Assembly (NCBI RefSeq): GCF_020382885.2
Contig: NC_058514.1
Location: forward strand, 67,001 to 131,000
Direction: 5' to 3'
DNA: 64,000 nucleotides
Source of the DNA: Scatophagus argus
Lineage: Eukaryota; Chordata; Actinopteri; Scatophagidae
Part shown: positions 23,801-34,200 of the stretch, one piece after another
Layout: every line of letters begins with the position of its first letter
Numbering within the stretch: position 1 is the first letter of the stretch
Program-made: the position numbers and the translations under genes
The notes under the pieces: generated by a model
The model's database searches: none
What the model was told of the DNA's origin: nothing
Seen by the model: only the letters and a program-made list of their open reading frames with translations

Positions 23801-25458
23801 GAACATGTGATTATTGAACTTGATGGTGATCGTACTAATGTTTAATCAGACATCGTTACCTCTGTATGCATCTTCACCAACTCCAACTCTGAGCTTGTCT
23901 TTCATTTTCCATTAATGGCGTCATTTGATTTTTGGATTAATGATCCTAAATACTGTAATATTTTTTATGGGAAACAAAGCTAAATGCAAATTAATTCATT
24001 AAATTAAACTTTTAATCTTTCATGATATTCATGACATTCATGATGTGTAGAGAACTTCATCCACCACCCCCCTTTACTTCAGATGTTTATATGCATCTTC
24101 TACGCAACTGTATATTTTTGTACTTTTAATATAACCCTCTATTTTTATCTTTTTATCTATCTTTTATATATATATATATGTAATGTATAAGCACTTTTGC
24201 GCTGCCTTGTCCTGCTAAATGTTGGCTGCTGTAACAACAAAATTTCCCCTCTGAGATCAATAAAGTCTCATCTTATCTTAAAAACCCTGATTTATTTTCT
24301 CAACTGTGTCTAGAGCTGAGGGTTGGGGATGGGGTCTAAAGCTCAGCAGTTGCGTCCGTAATGAGTTTCTATTTCAGGACATCAGGAGGTCACAGAAGCA
24401 CCATTGGCTCACTTAATGTGTCAGCACCTCTTGGTTGGTGTAGTTGGACTTGGTGTAGTTGCTGAGCTCACCCAGTTCTCAGTGGTGCAGGCTTTCCTCT
24501 CCAGGGCCCTCTGCAGTCTCTCTCCGATCCCTCCTGCTTTCAGAAACTCTTCCACCAGCTCCTTGGTTTTCCTCAGCTCATCTTCCTCCACGAAGGGCTC
24601 CAGTATACTGAGGTAGAGCTCACAGGTCTGCTGCAGAGGGGGGACAGGCAGCCTGGGCAGCTCGATGTACTGGCTCAGGTGTCTGCCAGAGACCATAGTC
24701 ACTGATCCAGGTTTCACCAAGTGCTTCATTTTCCCCATCTTAACCTGACAGACACAACATGGAAGCCAAAAGAATGAATTTTAATAACAAGAAATGACAG
24801 CTGGTTCAGTCAGTTACGATTGATTGATAACGAAGAGTTCATATATAAAAAAAACAAAAAACAAAAAACAAAGATCTGTTGTTTTATCTCCTAAATCTTG
24901 AATATCAGTCAATCTGTGTTTTAAGATGTGTCACTGCAAACAGGAGAAGAACCATTTAAAAAGAGGAAGTACACACAGCCTGCAGTCCTAAGGGTCTGCA
25001 GTTCAGTTGTTTTTCATTTAAACCAAAAATGAAAAAGAAAAGGGAAAAGAGAGCTATTTTAAACTAAAAAATATCAAAGAAAAAAAATTTAAAAGAAGGA
25101 ATTTTTTTAGACAAAAACTGAACTATTAATTGAATTATTATTATGATTATTATTATTAATAGAGTAAAAAAAGGAAAAAAGCTCAGTGTTTTGTTACTGG
25201 TTCAAACTTAAAACAAAACCTTTGTAAACAACAAATCAAAGTGGCAGAATGTGGACAGATCCCTGAGACAGTCTGGTCAACCAGTGGAATAATTAAAATA
25301 TAGAATCAAAATATTCAAAAAAACATGAGAAACATCATACAGAAATATTTGTTTTCCCACATGATGGAATCTCGTCACTGAACGTCAGATGTGGTCGACA
25401 CACAGAAAATAAGTCAAGCTTTGTTACTTACCAGAGCTCTGCTGCAAAGTCTGAACAT
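11889..25458 (-). CDS. Carnitine O-acetyltransferase-like protein with altered acceptor site
   Basis: Fourteen minus-strand exons: 25432-25458, 24472-24744, 23165-23280, 22038-22091, 21396-21558, 20697-20871, 20323-20495, 19861-19961, 14992-15123, 14376-14498, 13739-13874, 13406-13468, 12786-12923, 11889-12137. All have GT-AG sites and they join in frame to 640 residues (human CRAT 626). The N-terminus ([17 protein letters not shown]) looks like a mitochondrial presequence. The choline/carnitine acyltransferase fold is evident throughout: [42 protein letters not shown]. The catalytic His is in NCSHAAADG (H342), and the CoA-binding lysines (FGKSVLK) are kept. Oddly, the residues at human Y452, T465 and R518, which hold carnitine, are Leu, Leu and Thr; the STS motif is WTS; and the C-terminus runs past the usual AKL. 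The enzyme is therefore probably an active acyl-CoA transferase with a changed acceptor, or a pseudoenzyme. It is not choline acetyltransferase, which keeps the YES tyrosine. Confidence 0.92.
15175..15382 (+). repeat. Shortened copy of the GATG-tailed tRNA-SINE
   Basis: It has the same head (GGCACGGTGGTGCAGTGG, GGTTCGAATCCC) and tail (CGGATAAGCGGTATATAAA then GGATGGATGGATA) as the copy at 121, but lacks about 160 bp of the body. A 9-bp target duplication AAGAACCCC lies at 15166-15174 and 15383-15391. It inserted exactly at the 5' edge of the Rex3 element that follows. Confidence 0.85.
15392..18779 (+). mobile_element. Rex3 (RTE-clade) LINE, nearly full length, inactive
   Basis: A 3.4-kb non-LTR retrotransposon. 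It starts with TCCTTGAACCGCC, a 5' region conserved among long copies of this element. An AP-endonuclease region follows ([12 protein letters not shown] near 15827; DFCASHSLS near 16485). The reverse transcriptase region has [20 protein letters not shown] at about 17597, then [33 protein letters not shown] and the [12 protein letters not shown] active site near 17975. The C-terminal part ([19 protein letters not shown]) is at 18550-18620. The sequence CAGGGCTGCCCTTTGTCA at 17888, and GGTGGACCGGGGTGGTGGT at 17444, correspond to the classic Rex3 PCR primer sites. The 3' end is the (GATG)n-type tail. The frame is broken several times and the endonuclease part carries a MITE, so it cannot move by itself. 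Confidence 0.85.
16086..16289. mobile_element. hAT-type fold-back MITE inside Rex3
   Basis: A 204-bp element whose two ends are long inverted repeats of roughly 65-70 bp. The right end, inverted, reads CAGGCATGTCAAACTGGTCC, and the left end matches it from ATGTCAAACTGG onward. An exact 8-bp target duplication CCCTACGC lies at 16078-16085 and 16290-16297. Removing element plus one copy restores the uninterrupted Rex3 sequence, so this insertion is younger than the LINE. Confidence 0.9.
19455..19712 (+). repeat. tRNA-derived V-SINE-like element
   Basis: A tRNA-like head (GTGGATCAGCGGTTAGGG; GGTTCGATTCCCCG) is followed by the common fish core CCTTGAGCAAGGTACCTAAC and a tail region with ACTTGGGTGGGTTAAATGCAG. 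A related but diverged copy is at 37730. It lies in crat-like intron 8, about 150 bp downstream (minus strand) of exon 8. Confidence 0.8.
22400..22620 (+). pseudogene. LINE reverse-transcriptase fragment (L1/Tx1-like)
   Basis: A short plus-strand stretch reads [10 protein letters not shown], the YADD catalytic core of a non-LTR reverse transcriptase, in crat-like intron 3. The frame is open for only about 50 codons around it, so this is a decayed fragment. The clade is inferred from the local motif only. Confidence 0.5.
23122..23160 (+). repeat. (TG)n microsatellite at a crat-like splice donor
   Basis: An interrupted TG/CG tract. On the gene strand it is a (CA)n run that begins right after the gtaaac donor of exon 3. 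Confidence 0.9.
23301..23324 (+). repeat. (CA)n microsatellite upstream of crat-like exon 3
   Basis: A clean CA repeat about 20 bp upstream, on the gene strand, of the acceptor of exon 3. It is complementary to the TG tract on the other side of the same exon. Confidence 0.9.
24190..24285 (+). repeat. L2-type LINE 3'-end remnant
   Basis: Contains GCTGCTGTAACAACAAAATT, then CCCCTCTGAGATCAATAAAG and a TCTCATCTTATCTTA tail, as in the 3' ends of fish L2-like elements. It lies in crat-like intron 2. Confidence 0.6.
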
Positions 25459-27900
25459 GATGCTGTCAGGCCGGACGCTGTGGACCCAAGTGAAGCTGGT
25501 CAGCACTGCTCTGCAGCCAGTGACGCTAACTGAGAATTAAAACCGGTGGAGGCTTGTTTTTATGGGAATATGCTGTCACAAACTGTCAAAGTCACTCAAC
25601 AAATTTGCCTTTTACAAAGCCTGTGTTGTTTGTCTCACCAACAGTTTGTCTTCTTACACAAACAGACAATAAGCCTGCAGGTGTCTTCATGCAGGTTTTC
25701 ACACTTCATAACAAACTGACAGCACAACACTGACATGTGACTGACAGCTCAGACTTCAGTCACTCTTCATCACGGTCATTACAATCTTCTTCTCCCCCAA
25801 GTTCATCCCAACATACTTCATACTACTGAAGCTCTTCTGACCTGTCTGGTGTCAGCTCTGTGGTCACTTTAGCAACAACGTCCAGTAGACTTTCAAAATA
25901 AAACTTGCTGAAAAAAAAAATTACATATTATGACATTGAGTTTTGACATGAGAGTGAGTTCAGTTGCAGAGTCTCTCATTTTGCTTCATCACTTCATTTG
26001 TAGAGCTTCAGTTAACATCATGTTTAGCCGTGTCTTTATTTACTCCACCTGTTCCTCTGAGGATGAGACGCAGAAAGGGCCCCCAGGCTTCAGGGGCCGT
26101 AAGCAGGATGTTAGTTCCTTCTTCCCCTCCCCCGTGCATGTGCACAAATAAACTGCTGTCAGCTTCATAAGGGTCACATATTTATTCACTTTAAATGTAA
26201 GAGCACAATAAACACAATCAGTTTAATTAATGCTCTGCAAAAAGCCTGTGGACATTAACTGTCAAAACTGTCAACCACAACTTCCAAGATGCACTTCACT
26301 AACAAAACACACTGCCATGGTTACTGAATTCTTCAAAAAGTGACCCATAATCTGAACTTATTTTGAGCTGTAGGTTGTTTCAGTTTTCTGAACAGGAAGC
26401 ACATGAAGCTCTGCTATTGGGTGTTTCTTGCAGAAATGCATCCTGGAATTTGGAGTTGACTTCTACCTCAAAGTTTTTATAAGACTGCTGCAGGCGTTGA
26501 TGATGATGGTCATTATCATCGCCATTACAGATGCAACAACAAATGCTTCTTCTCATTTCTTCCCAATGCCAAATGGGTCAGTGGTGGCTCCGCCTGCCTT
26601 CTCGTCCCCGCCCTGCAGAGCAGAGCCAAGGTTCGCTGTCAGACAGGTGGACAGGACACAGCTTCTGGCACCGGTGCTGAGAGGGGACAACACAGGTGGG
26701 ACAGGTGAAGATGGAGATTTCATTGAAACACAAGTTTGACCTTCAGCTTGTGAAATAATTTATGTATGTATGTATGTTATGTACATATTTCTACATATTA
26801 TACCTGGACTCAATGAAGTTCACATTGTATTTTGATCCTGTTCTCTTGAGATGATTATTTAATTATGTTGTTATGATCATAACTTCATTTCTGGTTACAA
26901 TTATTTCCTGGAAGGGCCCACAAAATGCCAGAACTTTGCGCTATGCCCAGTCCACATCACAACACATCACAGAATGTCAAAAAGATATTCATAGCGGCCC
27001 CTAGTTATGCTGCTATAGGCTTGGACTGAACTCCCATGATGCACTGAGCTTCTCTCCAACTCTCCTTCTGCACACATTTATGTCCCATTAATGCATATCA
27101 CTAACCCAACTTCTTCCCTGGAGTCGTTGTGCTTTCTGGTCTCTCAGGTTCTCATGGATCATGGTTGGACCCCCTGCTGACTTTTATTACCATCTGTTAT
27201 ATATTTCTACATTATTATTATTGCTGCTATCACTATCAAAATCATTATTGTTAATACTGCCATTGTCATTCCAATACTCTGTCGTTATGCATCTCCTTCT
27301 ATGTACCCCACCAGCTGACTCTAACCTCTCTCAGCATCTCTTCATTTACTGCCACAGCATTAGTCTCAACACGCAACAAAAAAAGCTAATTAGGCTAAGG
27401 TCTGGACAGCGCGACAGGGCTTCATTAACTGGTGAGCAGTTCAGAAAAATGATTAGTTCTCCAGAGGAAATGAAGTGAGGATTATGATTTTTTTTTTTAT
27501 CTCAAGATAACAAGATACAAGACATCAGCCTGTAATGGTGATTGCTGTCAGCTTCTGGAACAGCAAGTTTTTTGGCTCTGCCAATCAGATTATTTCACAG
27601 AGGTGAGTGGTCACAGTATAAAATCATGAAGTGATATTTACTCTTCAGAGGGTTCCCTGAAACACACAGAGAGAAGAACACCCGGTTTCACAGAGCTAAA
27701 GGTTGGATTTTAGCCTGTACAATCACATGCCTGCACAGGTAGATAAAATCTACACAGATAAATATGTACTGAATGTTTTCAGCAAGAGAAAAATCTTACA
27801 CTTTTCCCAGAGGAAGAACAAACCTGGAAGACAAACAGATCCGTTTGAACGTGATTTCAAACCTAAAACCTGATTTCAAAAAAAAAAATAAAAATACTAA
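25459..27900. other. Region upstream of the crat-like gene
   Basis: No firm gene. An open frame at 26428-26739 (103 codons) has a Met/Ile-rich stretch encoded by ATG/ATC triplets and a Pro-rich tail; I recognise no family and see no clear splice sites. Around 26985-27330 the sequence GCTGCTATAGGCTTGGACTG and following text resembles a dispersed fish repeat of uncertain class. The rest is AT-rich. Confidence 0.45.
26985..27330 (+). repeat. Dispersed repeat-like block, family uncertain
   Basis: The text from GGCCCCTAGTTATGCTGCTA through CCCATTAATGCATATCACTA to the ATTATTATTATTGCTGCT run resembles a widespread fish interspersed sequence. I cannot name its class from the window alone. Confidence 0.4.
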
Positions 27901-27931
27901 AATTTAATTTAATTTAATAATAAAATAAAAT

Positions 27932-29880
27932 TTAAAAAACAAAAAATGAATCTACATACATGAAAGGACTGAAACTTGTCTCATTTGTTGTGGTGTTTGG
28001 TGAGATGCTTCTGGGGAAGAAAATTAAACCGAATTAAACAAACTCTACTACTTTTTCAAATGACATATCCTACTTTCTTACAGCTGCAGCAATGTTTTCT
28101 GGATGACATTTCGTTCCTCAAATCAATGAATTTTTAAATGTTCAATACCTAACATCAAGTAACAAAATGTCACTGAAAATGTCTGTTTCTGTCTGTTTCT
28201 TTAAACTGACCGTCTGAAGTCATCCAGCGAGTTGTTGACACTTTCATGAGACTCAAATCTGCAGATGAAGCACAGAGGATGACATTAGGTTCAGAAGAAC
28301 AACAACAATGACAGTCAATCATAATTAAAATGTCACTCAGACAGTATTCACAGTATTATAAAAATTTTTTTGCCATAATCTGCTGACCTGTCATATCAGC
28401 TGTGAGCCAACATAACCCTAATCCTTATTCCTTTGTGTCATAATTACATACAAGATTCAGTAAATGCCAAATATCTCTTTGCATAACTGCCAAAATTATG
28501 ATGACCTCTCATCACAATTCTGAAAGAAATGACAATCTTATCAGACATGCAGATCCTGTAATGACAAGATTAATTATTGAATATATCCTAATTTTCCTGT
28601 AGTTTACCTGTGTCAGGATTGTGAGAAAAGTCTCACATTTTATAATGAGGAGATTTTTCTCTGATGATTCCAATAAATAAAAGAATATTTTCTTAAAACT
28701 ATGTTTCAATTATGTTAAGTTTCAGTAGTGATGACAGATTTACTCTCATAATTATATTTTTATTCATAACTTTGTCTTAATTACATACCAGATTATATGT
28801 CATAAATAAATTAAAATCTTATCCCCATCTTATCTGATACGTGCAGGATATTTTTGCAAAAAAAAAAAAAAAAAAAAAAGTTTCAGAACTGTGTATGAGA
28901 TCTGTACCTTAAGGTCAGGATCTTATAACTGTGATAATTAGAGCTAAAATTCTGATCTATAATAAGTTTACTCTTGCAGCCGCAAAATATCTTTGGTCCT
29001 CATAACAATGTTACAGGGATGTAATAAATGCTGTGTTAACTTCTGATGTTATAACGGCAGATTTTATGGAATCGTGTCAGTTCATGTTTCAGTTCTTTTA
29101 ACGTCAGCTTGTGTTCTCATGTTTGAGGAGTCGGTCCATCAGAATCAGGAGACTCATTCCTGTAAGTCTTTCAGAGACCTCAGTATTGTGCACTTTTACA
29201 ACAACAACAACAACAAAAACAACAACATTCTGATCTTGTGATGCCATGTTGACCGTACCTGATTCTTAATTACTGACCAAACTCTAATTGTCATCTGATT
29301 ATTGGACATGATTATTCACCAGTTTCTGACTTGACGTAACACTGTCATAACTCTGCACTGATGCAACAGTCTGAGGTCATTATGACGTGTGTTGTAATTA
29401 TGTATTACATCTGTGTAATATAATATCACCTACAGCTAAGTCATCTTATTTTCACAACTTTGGATCTTCTAATGAAAAGAAGATATCACTTTCAGTTTGC
29501 TTTAGTAATTATGAATTATAAAAAGATTTCCTAACCAACATCAAGTTTTAAAAATGAGTCTCCTGCTGTTGTCTTTTCAGATTTCCTTCAGACTCACCTG
29601 GTGGAGTTTTCGTCTTTGTTGCTCAGCAGGTGAAACCTTGCAATGTTCAGATCATCACGTCTACCAAAAGGAAACAGGCAGAGCATCATCAGCCCCTCTA
29701 CGAGCACAAGACAAACCGACAAACCTCCCTGCTTTTATCCCTGTCAGCATGTTGTGAGTTTAAATCTCACCTGGAGATGTTGAGCAAAGAAAGAAGAGGA
29801 GCAGCAGAGACAGAAACCACCACCACCATCATTATCATCATCATCAGGAAGAGAGCAACAGACTGAACAGACTTCATCAT
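27932..29880 (-). CDS. Small secreted glycoprotein or peptide precursor, unassigned
   Basis: Four minus-strand exons: 29771-29880, 29598-29660, 28211-28258 and 27932-28010. They have consensus splice sites, all introns in phase 2, and join to a 99-residue frame. It starts MMKSVQSVALFLMMMIMMVV and runs into VSVSAAPLLSLLNISR, a clear signal peptide with a likely cut near SAA/PLL. The mature part is short and hydrophilic, with sequons NIS, NST, NNS, NTT and NET and two RR pairs (NISRRDD, DDFRRSI), as in a heavily glycosylated or processed peptide. No cysteines are present. A TATA box lies 42 bp before the ATG. Exons 2 and 3 (63 and 48 bp) are symmetric. I do not recognise the family. The last exon is the least certain: it ends in VDSFFVF and might splice onward. 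Confidence 0.5.
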
Positions 29881-29921
29881 CTGACCCACAGACAGACAGA
29901 CGGACGGAGTAGGTCCAACTG

Positions 29922-29929
29922 TATTTATA
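29922..29929 (-). promoter_or_regulatory. TATA box of the small secreted-protein gene
   Basis: The minus strand reads GAGTATAAATACAG. It lies about 42 bp before the predicted ATG at 29880, which leaves room for a very short leader. A canonical TATAAATA at this distance supports a real, regulated gene. Confidence 0.55.
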
Positions 29930-30083
29930 CTCTCAGTGTGTTTCAGGGTCAGGGAATCAGCAGCTCTGAGTTCAGACTGAACCTCGTCACTGTTATCATC
30001 ACCATCATCAGTGCTCCCTGTCGACAGTGAAGGCCAGGTGAAGGCCTCTCCATCTGCACGATAAACTCTTGAGGATTGATTCA

Positions 30084-30435
30084 ATATTTACTTGTTCAGT
30101 TTATCAGCTCTGATCTGAGGAAGTCAGACGGACGGCAGACGGTGAAAGCTGAGTTTGTCTCTCAGCCGCCAACCATCAGCTTTATTTCACACACACGAAC
30201 TGTGTTATGTGTTGTGTGTGTTATGCGTTGAAGAAAGAAAAGAAAGAACAGGAGGGGAACCATTTGATGCCTCAGCTCTCCTCCCCACTTAGCCAGCAGT
30301 CCGACACTCCTGTTCTGTTGTTTCTCCTGAAACTCCTGTCATTTTCAAGGTCTCTAAACTTTATTGTGATCAATCGTCATACACAAAACCAAAAGTTTTC
30401 TATGTTTGTATAATTTCACCCAAATCACCACATTA
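30084..30435. other. Upstream of the small secreted-protein gene
   Basis: No coding sequence seen. Mostly unique-looking sequence that leads into a dispersed repeat starting with a CAAGT pentamer run near 30436. Confidence 0.45.
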
Positions 30436-30770
30436 TGTCAAGTCAAGTCAAGTCAAGTCAACTTTATTTGTACAGTCCATTTTTACGAGCAGTTTGTCTC
30501 AAAGGGCTTAACATAACATCAGCAACATCCTCTGCCCTTCGACCCTCACATCGACTAAGGAAAAACTCCCAGAAAAACCTTTAACAGGAAAAAATGGAAG
30601 AAACCTCAGGGTGAGCAGCAGAGGAGGGATCCCTCACCCAGGACGGGCAGACGTGCAATGGATGTTGTACAGGCAGGAAAGCAATTAACAACATGAGAAA
30701 TGACATTACTAAAAAGACAAGTAAAACAAAATCCCAACTGTTTAGTTTCACTTTTGCTACCACCTCAATA
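30436..30770 (-). repeat. Dispersed fish repeat ('AACTTTATTTGTA' type)
   Basis: Starts with four or more tandem AAGTC pentamers followed by AACTTTATTTGTACAG and a block containing GGAAAAACTCCCAGAAAAACC and AGGAAGAAACCTC-like text. A shortened relative occurs near 40430-40590 (TTTATTTATATAGCACAAAT and GTCGAGACCAAACTC). These resemble a very common teleost interspersed repeat; its class is uncertain. Confidence 0.6.
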
Positions 30771-30840
30771 TGATTTTAATTATTTTATATTATATATATT
30801 ATTATTATATATTACATTATAAAGGAAACGCAGAATACAC

Positions 30841-31206
30841 TGTCATAGGAGCTTAGTCTACTACAAGTTACAAAGGGGTTTGACCCCGGAGCAACCTATC
30901 TGACGTGCTAAGCTTTCCAAATTCTTTTCAGGAATGAGTCCACACGTCTCCATTAACTGTTCCATCATACAAGGTTTATTCTCGGTGCAACAAAAAATAT
31001 GTCCATTCATCCTCCAACATACGACACCTGTGTCTCACTGGTCAAAAAATGTTTGCCCTTCCGTCGTCACACAACACCTGATGGCCCCAGATTTCCCATT
31101 ACATATATACCCTTTTATGGCCTGAATGACCACAGCACCCCCTATGGTACCCACAACAAATACAGATTAACCCTGCTTCCCCATAACATTGCATTTGGCT
31201 TCTACA
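30841..31206 (-). repeat. BEL/Pao LTR (element 3' side)
   Basis: On the plus strand it runs from TGTCATAGGAGCTTAG to GGCTTCTACA, so it has TG...CA ends. It aligns along its whole length with 35356-35726 with scattered differences. Confidence 0.85.
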
Positions 31207-34200
31207 TACTAGCCCCTAATTGTTAATGTTAACATAACAATTCAAACAAAAATACAACAAAAGAGCCAAACTATAATACATAATTCATCCTGAACAACAG
31301 ATTTACACTTCATGCAACAAAGTGCGTTTGGTCACTGGCCGTTCTATGGTGTTTTATTTAGTCTGTAATTTTACCGAACGCACCGGCCCATGTTTATCAT
31401 GGAAAACCTCCAGTGTCAGGATCCACGAGGTGCTGAAGCATCCATGATTGCCACAATATCTCCAAAAACCAGACTCCTTTTCTTTTGGTTCCATTTCTGC
31501 CTTTCTTGGAGCAAGGGCAGATACTCTCACACCCATCTTTTCCAGAAAAGATCAGCAAGATATTGTACCTGTCGCCATCGTCTTCTCACATAGTGATTGT
31601 GAGGCTCAAACAGTCCAGGTGGCAGAGCTGGTTTTCCTTTTAATAGAAGAAGGTGGTTAGGTGTAAGTGGCTCCAAGTAATTTGGATCGTCTGAAAGCTT
31701 GGTGATTGGTCGATCTTTCACAATGGCCTCCACTTCGCAGAACACCGTATGAAGCCCATCATCATCCAATTTCTGCTGACGTAGGACAGAACTGAGAACT
31801 CTCCTCACCAGGCGAATCATCTGCTCCCACACACCACCATGATGCGAACCTGCTGGTGGTTTAAAACTCCAACGGATCCCAACCTGTGATAGAACTCCTT
31901 GAATCCTATCCTGATTCAATGCAGCCAAAGCCTCCTTCAGCTCTCTTTCTGCTCCAACAAAGTTAGTACCATTATTCGACCATAGGCGTGCCACTTGTCC
32001 TCTCCTGCTGACAAAGCGCCGCAAAGCATTAATGCATGCATCTGTGTCCAGTGAGCTTGCTACCTCCAGATGGATGGTCCTGCTCGCCATACAGGTAAAT
32101 ATAACTCCATAACACTTGGTTATGGTTGATCTTCCTTTCTTCACCTCGATTGGTCCAAAATAATCTACTCCGGTGTCGACTCACAGTTGTCCTTCCAGAT
32201 GAGAAAGCAGAAATCTCTTCACTGTATCTTTGTGTCTGGCAATAGCGAATGATAGCAACCTCTGCTTTCAACAGATAATCCAGTGTCAAAAGGTGGGAGC
32301 CACACATTGCTTCCTGTCCTGGCTGGTTTCCTGGTTAACCACAGAAGCATCCTTCAATCAGAAAAATAAGCAATGAGACGGTCTGTCGGAATAGACACAA
32401 CATTCACACTGATGGCGTTAGTTGTTACCTGCTTTCTGACTTCTTGGTCATTAAGGAACCTCCTCTTCAGGCCCTGGATCCTTTGCTTTGCCACTGCAAA
32501 ATTATTGGGTAGACAGACCTTTGTCTTCTTGAAGTTCAACTTCAGACAATACTTCTCCTCGTGAAGTACTGCTGACTGTTCAAATATTTGCATAAACCTG
32601 TGGTCCTTTCTCAACATTTCCTTTTCCTTTCTAACGTTTTCATTGAAATCATAGGTATTTTGTTTGGTCAACATTTCCTCCAGTCTGCACACAGATGTCC
32701 TGTTCACCGTGGCTGAGAACAGCTCTTCCTCCATAGTGCCATTGGTTCCATTCAGTGGACCATTAACGACCCATCACAGTACTGTCCTAATGGTGTATGG
32801 ATCATCTCCCTTGGAGTTTATAACCTCCCAAGGTTCCAATAACTTGGGAGCATTGGTCCCAATCAAAAGGTCTACCTCCACCTTTATAGATGGGATGTGA
32901 ACTTTAGAAAGGTACGGCCACTTTGCCAGGTCCCCGGGTGTCGTCCCCAGTTACTGGCATTTCCTTCTGTGTAATGACTTCTTGTAGATTGTGAAAGTTA
33001 ATGCTGCCCAAACCAGCTACCTCCAACTCAGTTAATGAGTAGGCTGTTCTGACTGTTTTCTGTCTCTTTGTGTGCAACAGGAAATTAGTTCTTCTCCCTG
33101 TAAGATTCAGCCTACGCATAAGTCTTTCTGTGCAGAATGTGCCACTGCTTAGATGGCTCCTCCTGAGGTGTTTGCCTTTTGATGTGAAGCACGGTGGGAT
33201 GAGCTTGTCCACAAACTTCACGTCGAGCGCTTCTCACAGTCTCGGCTCATGTGTACAATACACAAACATGCGCAGCAAACTCCCATTTCCCTTAGAAACC
33301 GTATCTTTTCCTTATGCCTTTTTCCTTGGAACTGTTTGCATTCCTCCAACGAGTGACCACGAGCACAACACAAACATTCATGTTCTACCTTTCCAGGATC
33401 AGATATTTGTTTGTCTCCCTTTGACAGATCCATAGATGTTACTGTGGTGGCAACAACACCTCCCTTTACTCTGTTCCTGGGCTGTGATTTAAAGACAGTC
33501 GGCGATTTAAACCTGGTGCTTGGTTTTATCCTAGCACCAACAGATCACCAAACAAGGGGTCAGAAAGTATTCTGACACGTCGCTCAATAAACATGACTAA
33601 GTCACCAAACCAAGCTCTGTGGTGAGTATTTTCCATGATGTCATGTGCTGCAGTCCTCCATTGCTCTCTCATTTTGTACGGCAATTTTGTGACGATGGCT
33701 CTCATATTCACAGGCATGTCCAGTTCTTCCAGATATTGCAGCTCCTCCATTGCATTGCAGCACCCTCGCAAGAATAAGGAGAAGGCCTGGATTTCTTTCA
33801 GCTGTTCAGTTTTTATTGCCTGCCAGGCCAAAGCCTTTTCCATGTAAGCTGCTGCTACTTTGTATGGATTTCCAAAATGTTCTTGAATGAGGGCCTTTGC
33901 CAGAGCATAGCCACGCTCATAGTCCATATGTTGCCAGCTGCGCACTAGCTCTCTTGGTTGTCCCTGTGTGAATTGCTCCAAATAATACAAGCAATCAGCC
34001 TTTCCGACCTTTTACTCTACTCCTTGCTCAAAAGCCTTGATGAACGCTCCATATTTGAGAGGATCCCCATCAAATACGTGATGGAAGTGTCAGCAAGCGT
34101 TGCTGCTGTACCAGGGCAGCGGTGATCTCATTTTGCTTGTGCATGACAGTTAGTAGGTCAAGAGGCAGATTTTGACATTTTAACTGTTGACTTGTGGAAT

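Noticed and set aside
11889-25458. Choline acetyltransferase as the identity of the acyltransferase gene
   Set aside because: Choline acetyltransferase keeps the YES tyrosine and has its own residues at the other two sites. Overall text and length match CrAT best.
26428-26739. 103-codon open frame with a hydrophobic MMMVIIIAIT stretch and a Pro-rich tail
   Set aside because: The hydrophobic part is coded by ATG/ATC simple repeats, there is no promoter or splice support, and no family is recognised. Left as a remark only.
30581-30763. Minus-strand frame with a hydrophobic stretch (LLVFLVMSFLMLLIAFLPV)
   Set aside because: It lies wholly inside a dispersed repeat, so the apparent membrane protein is repeat translation.
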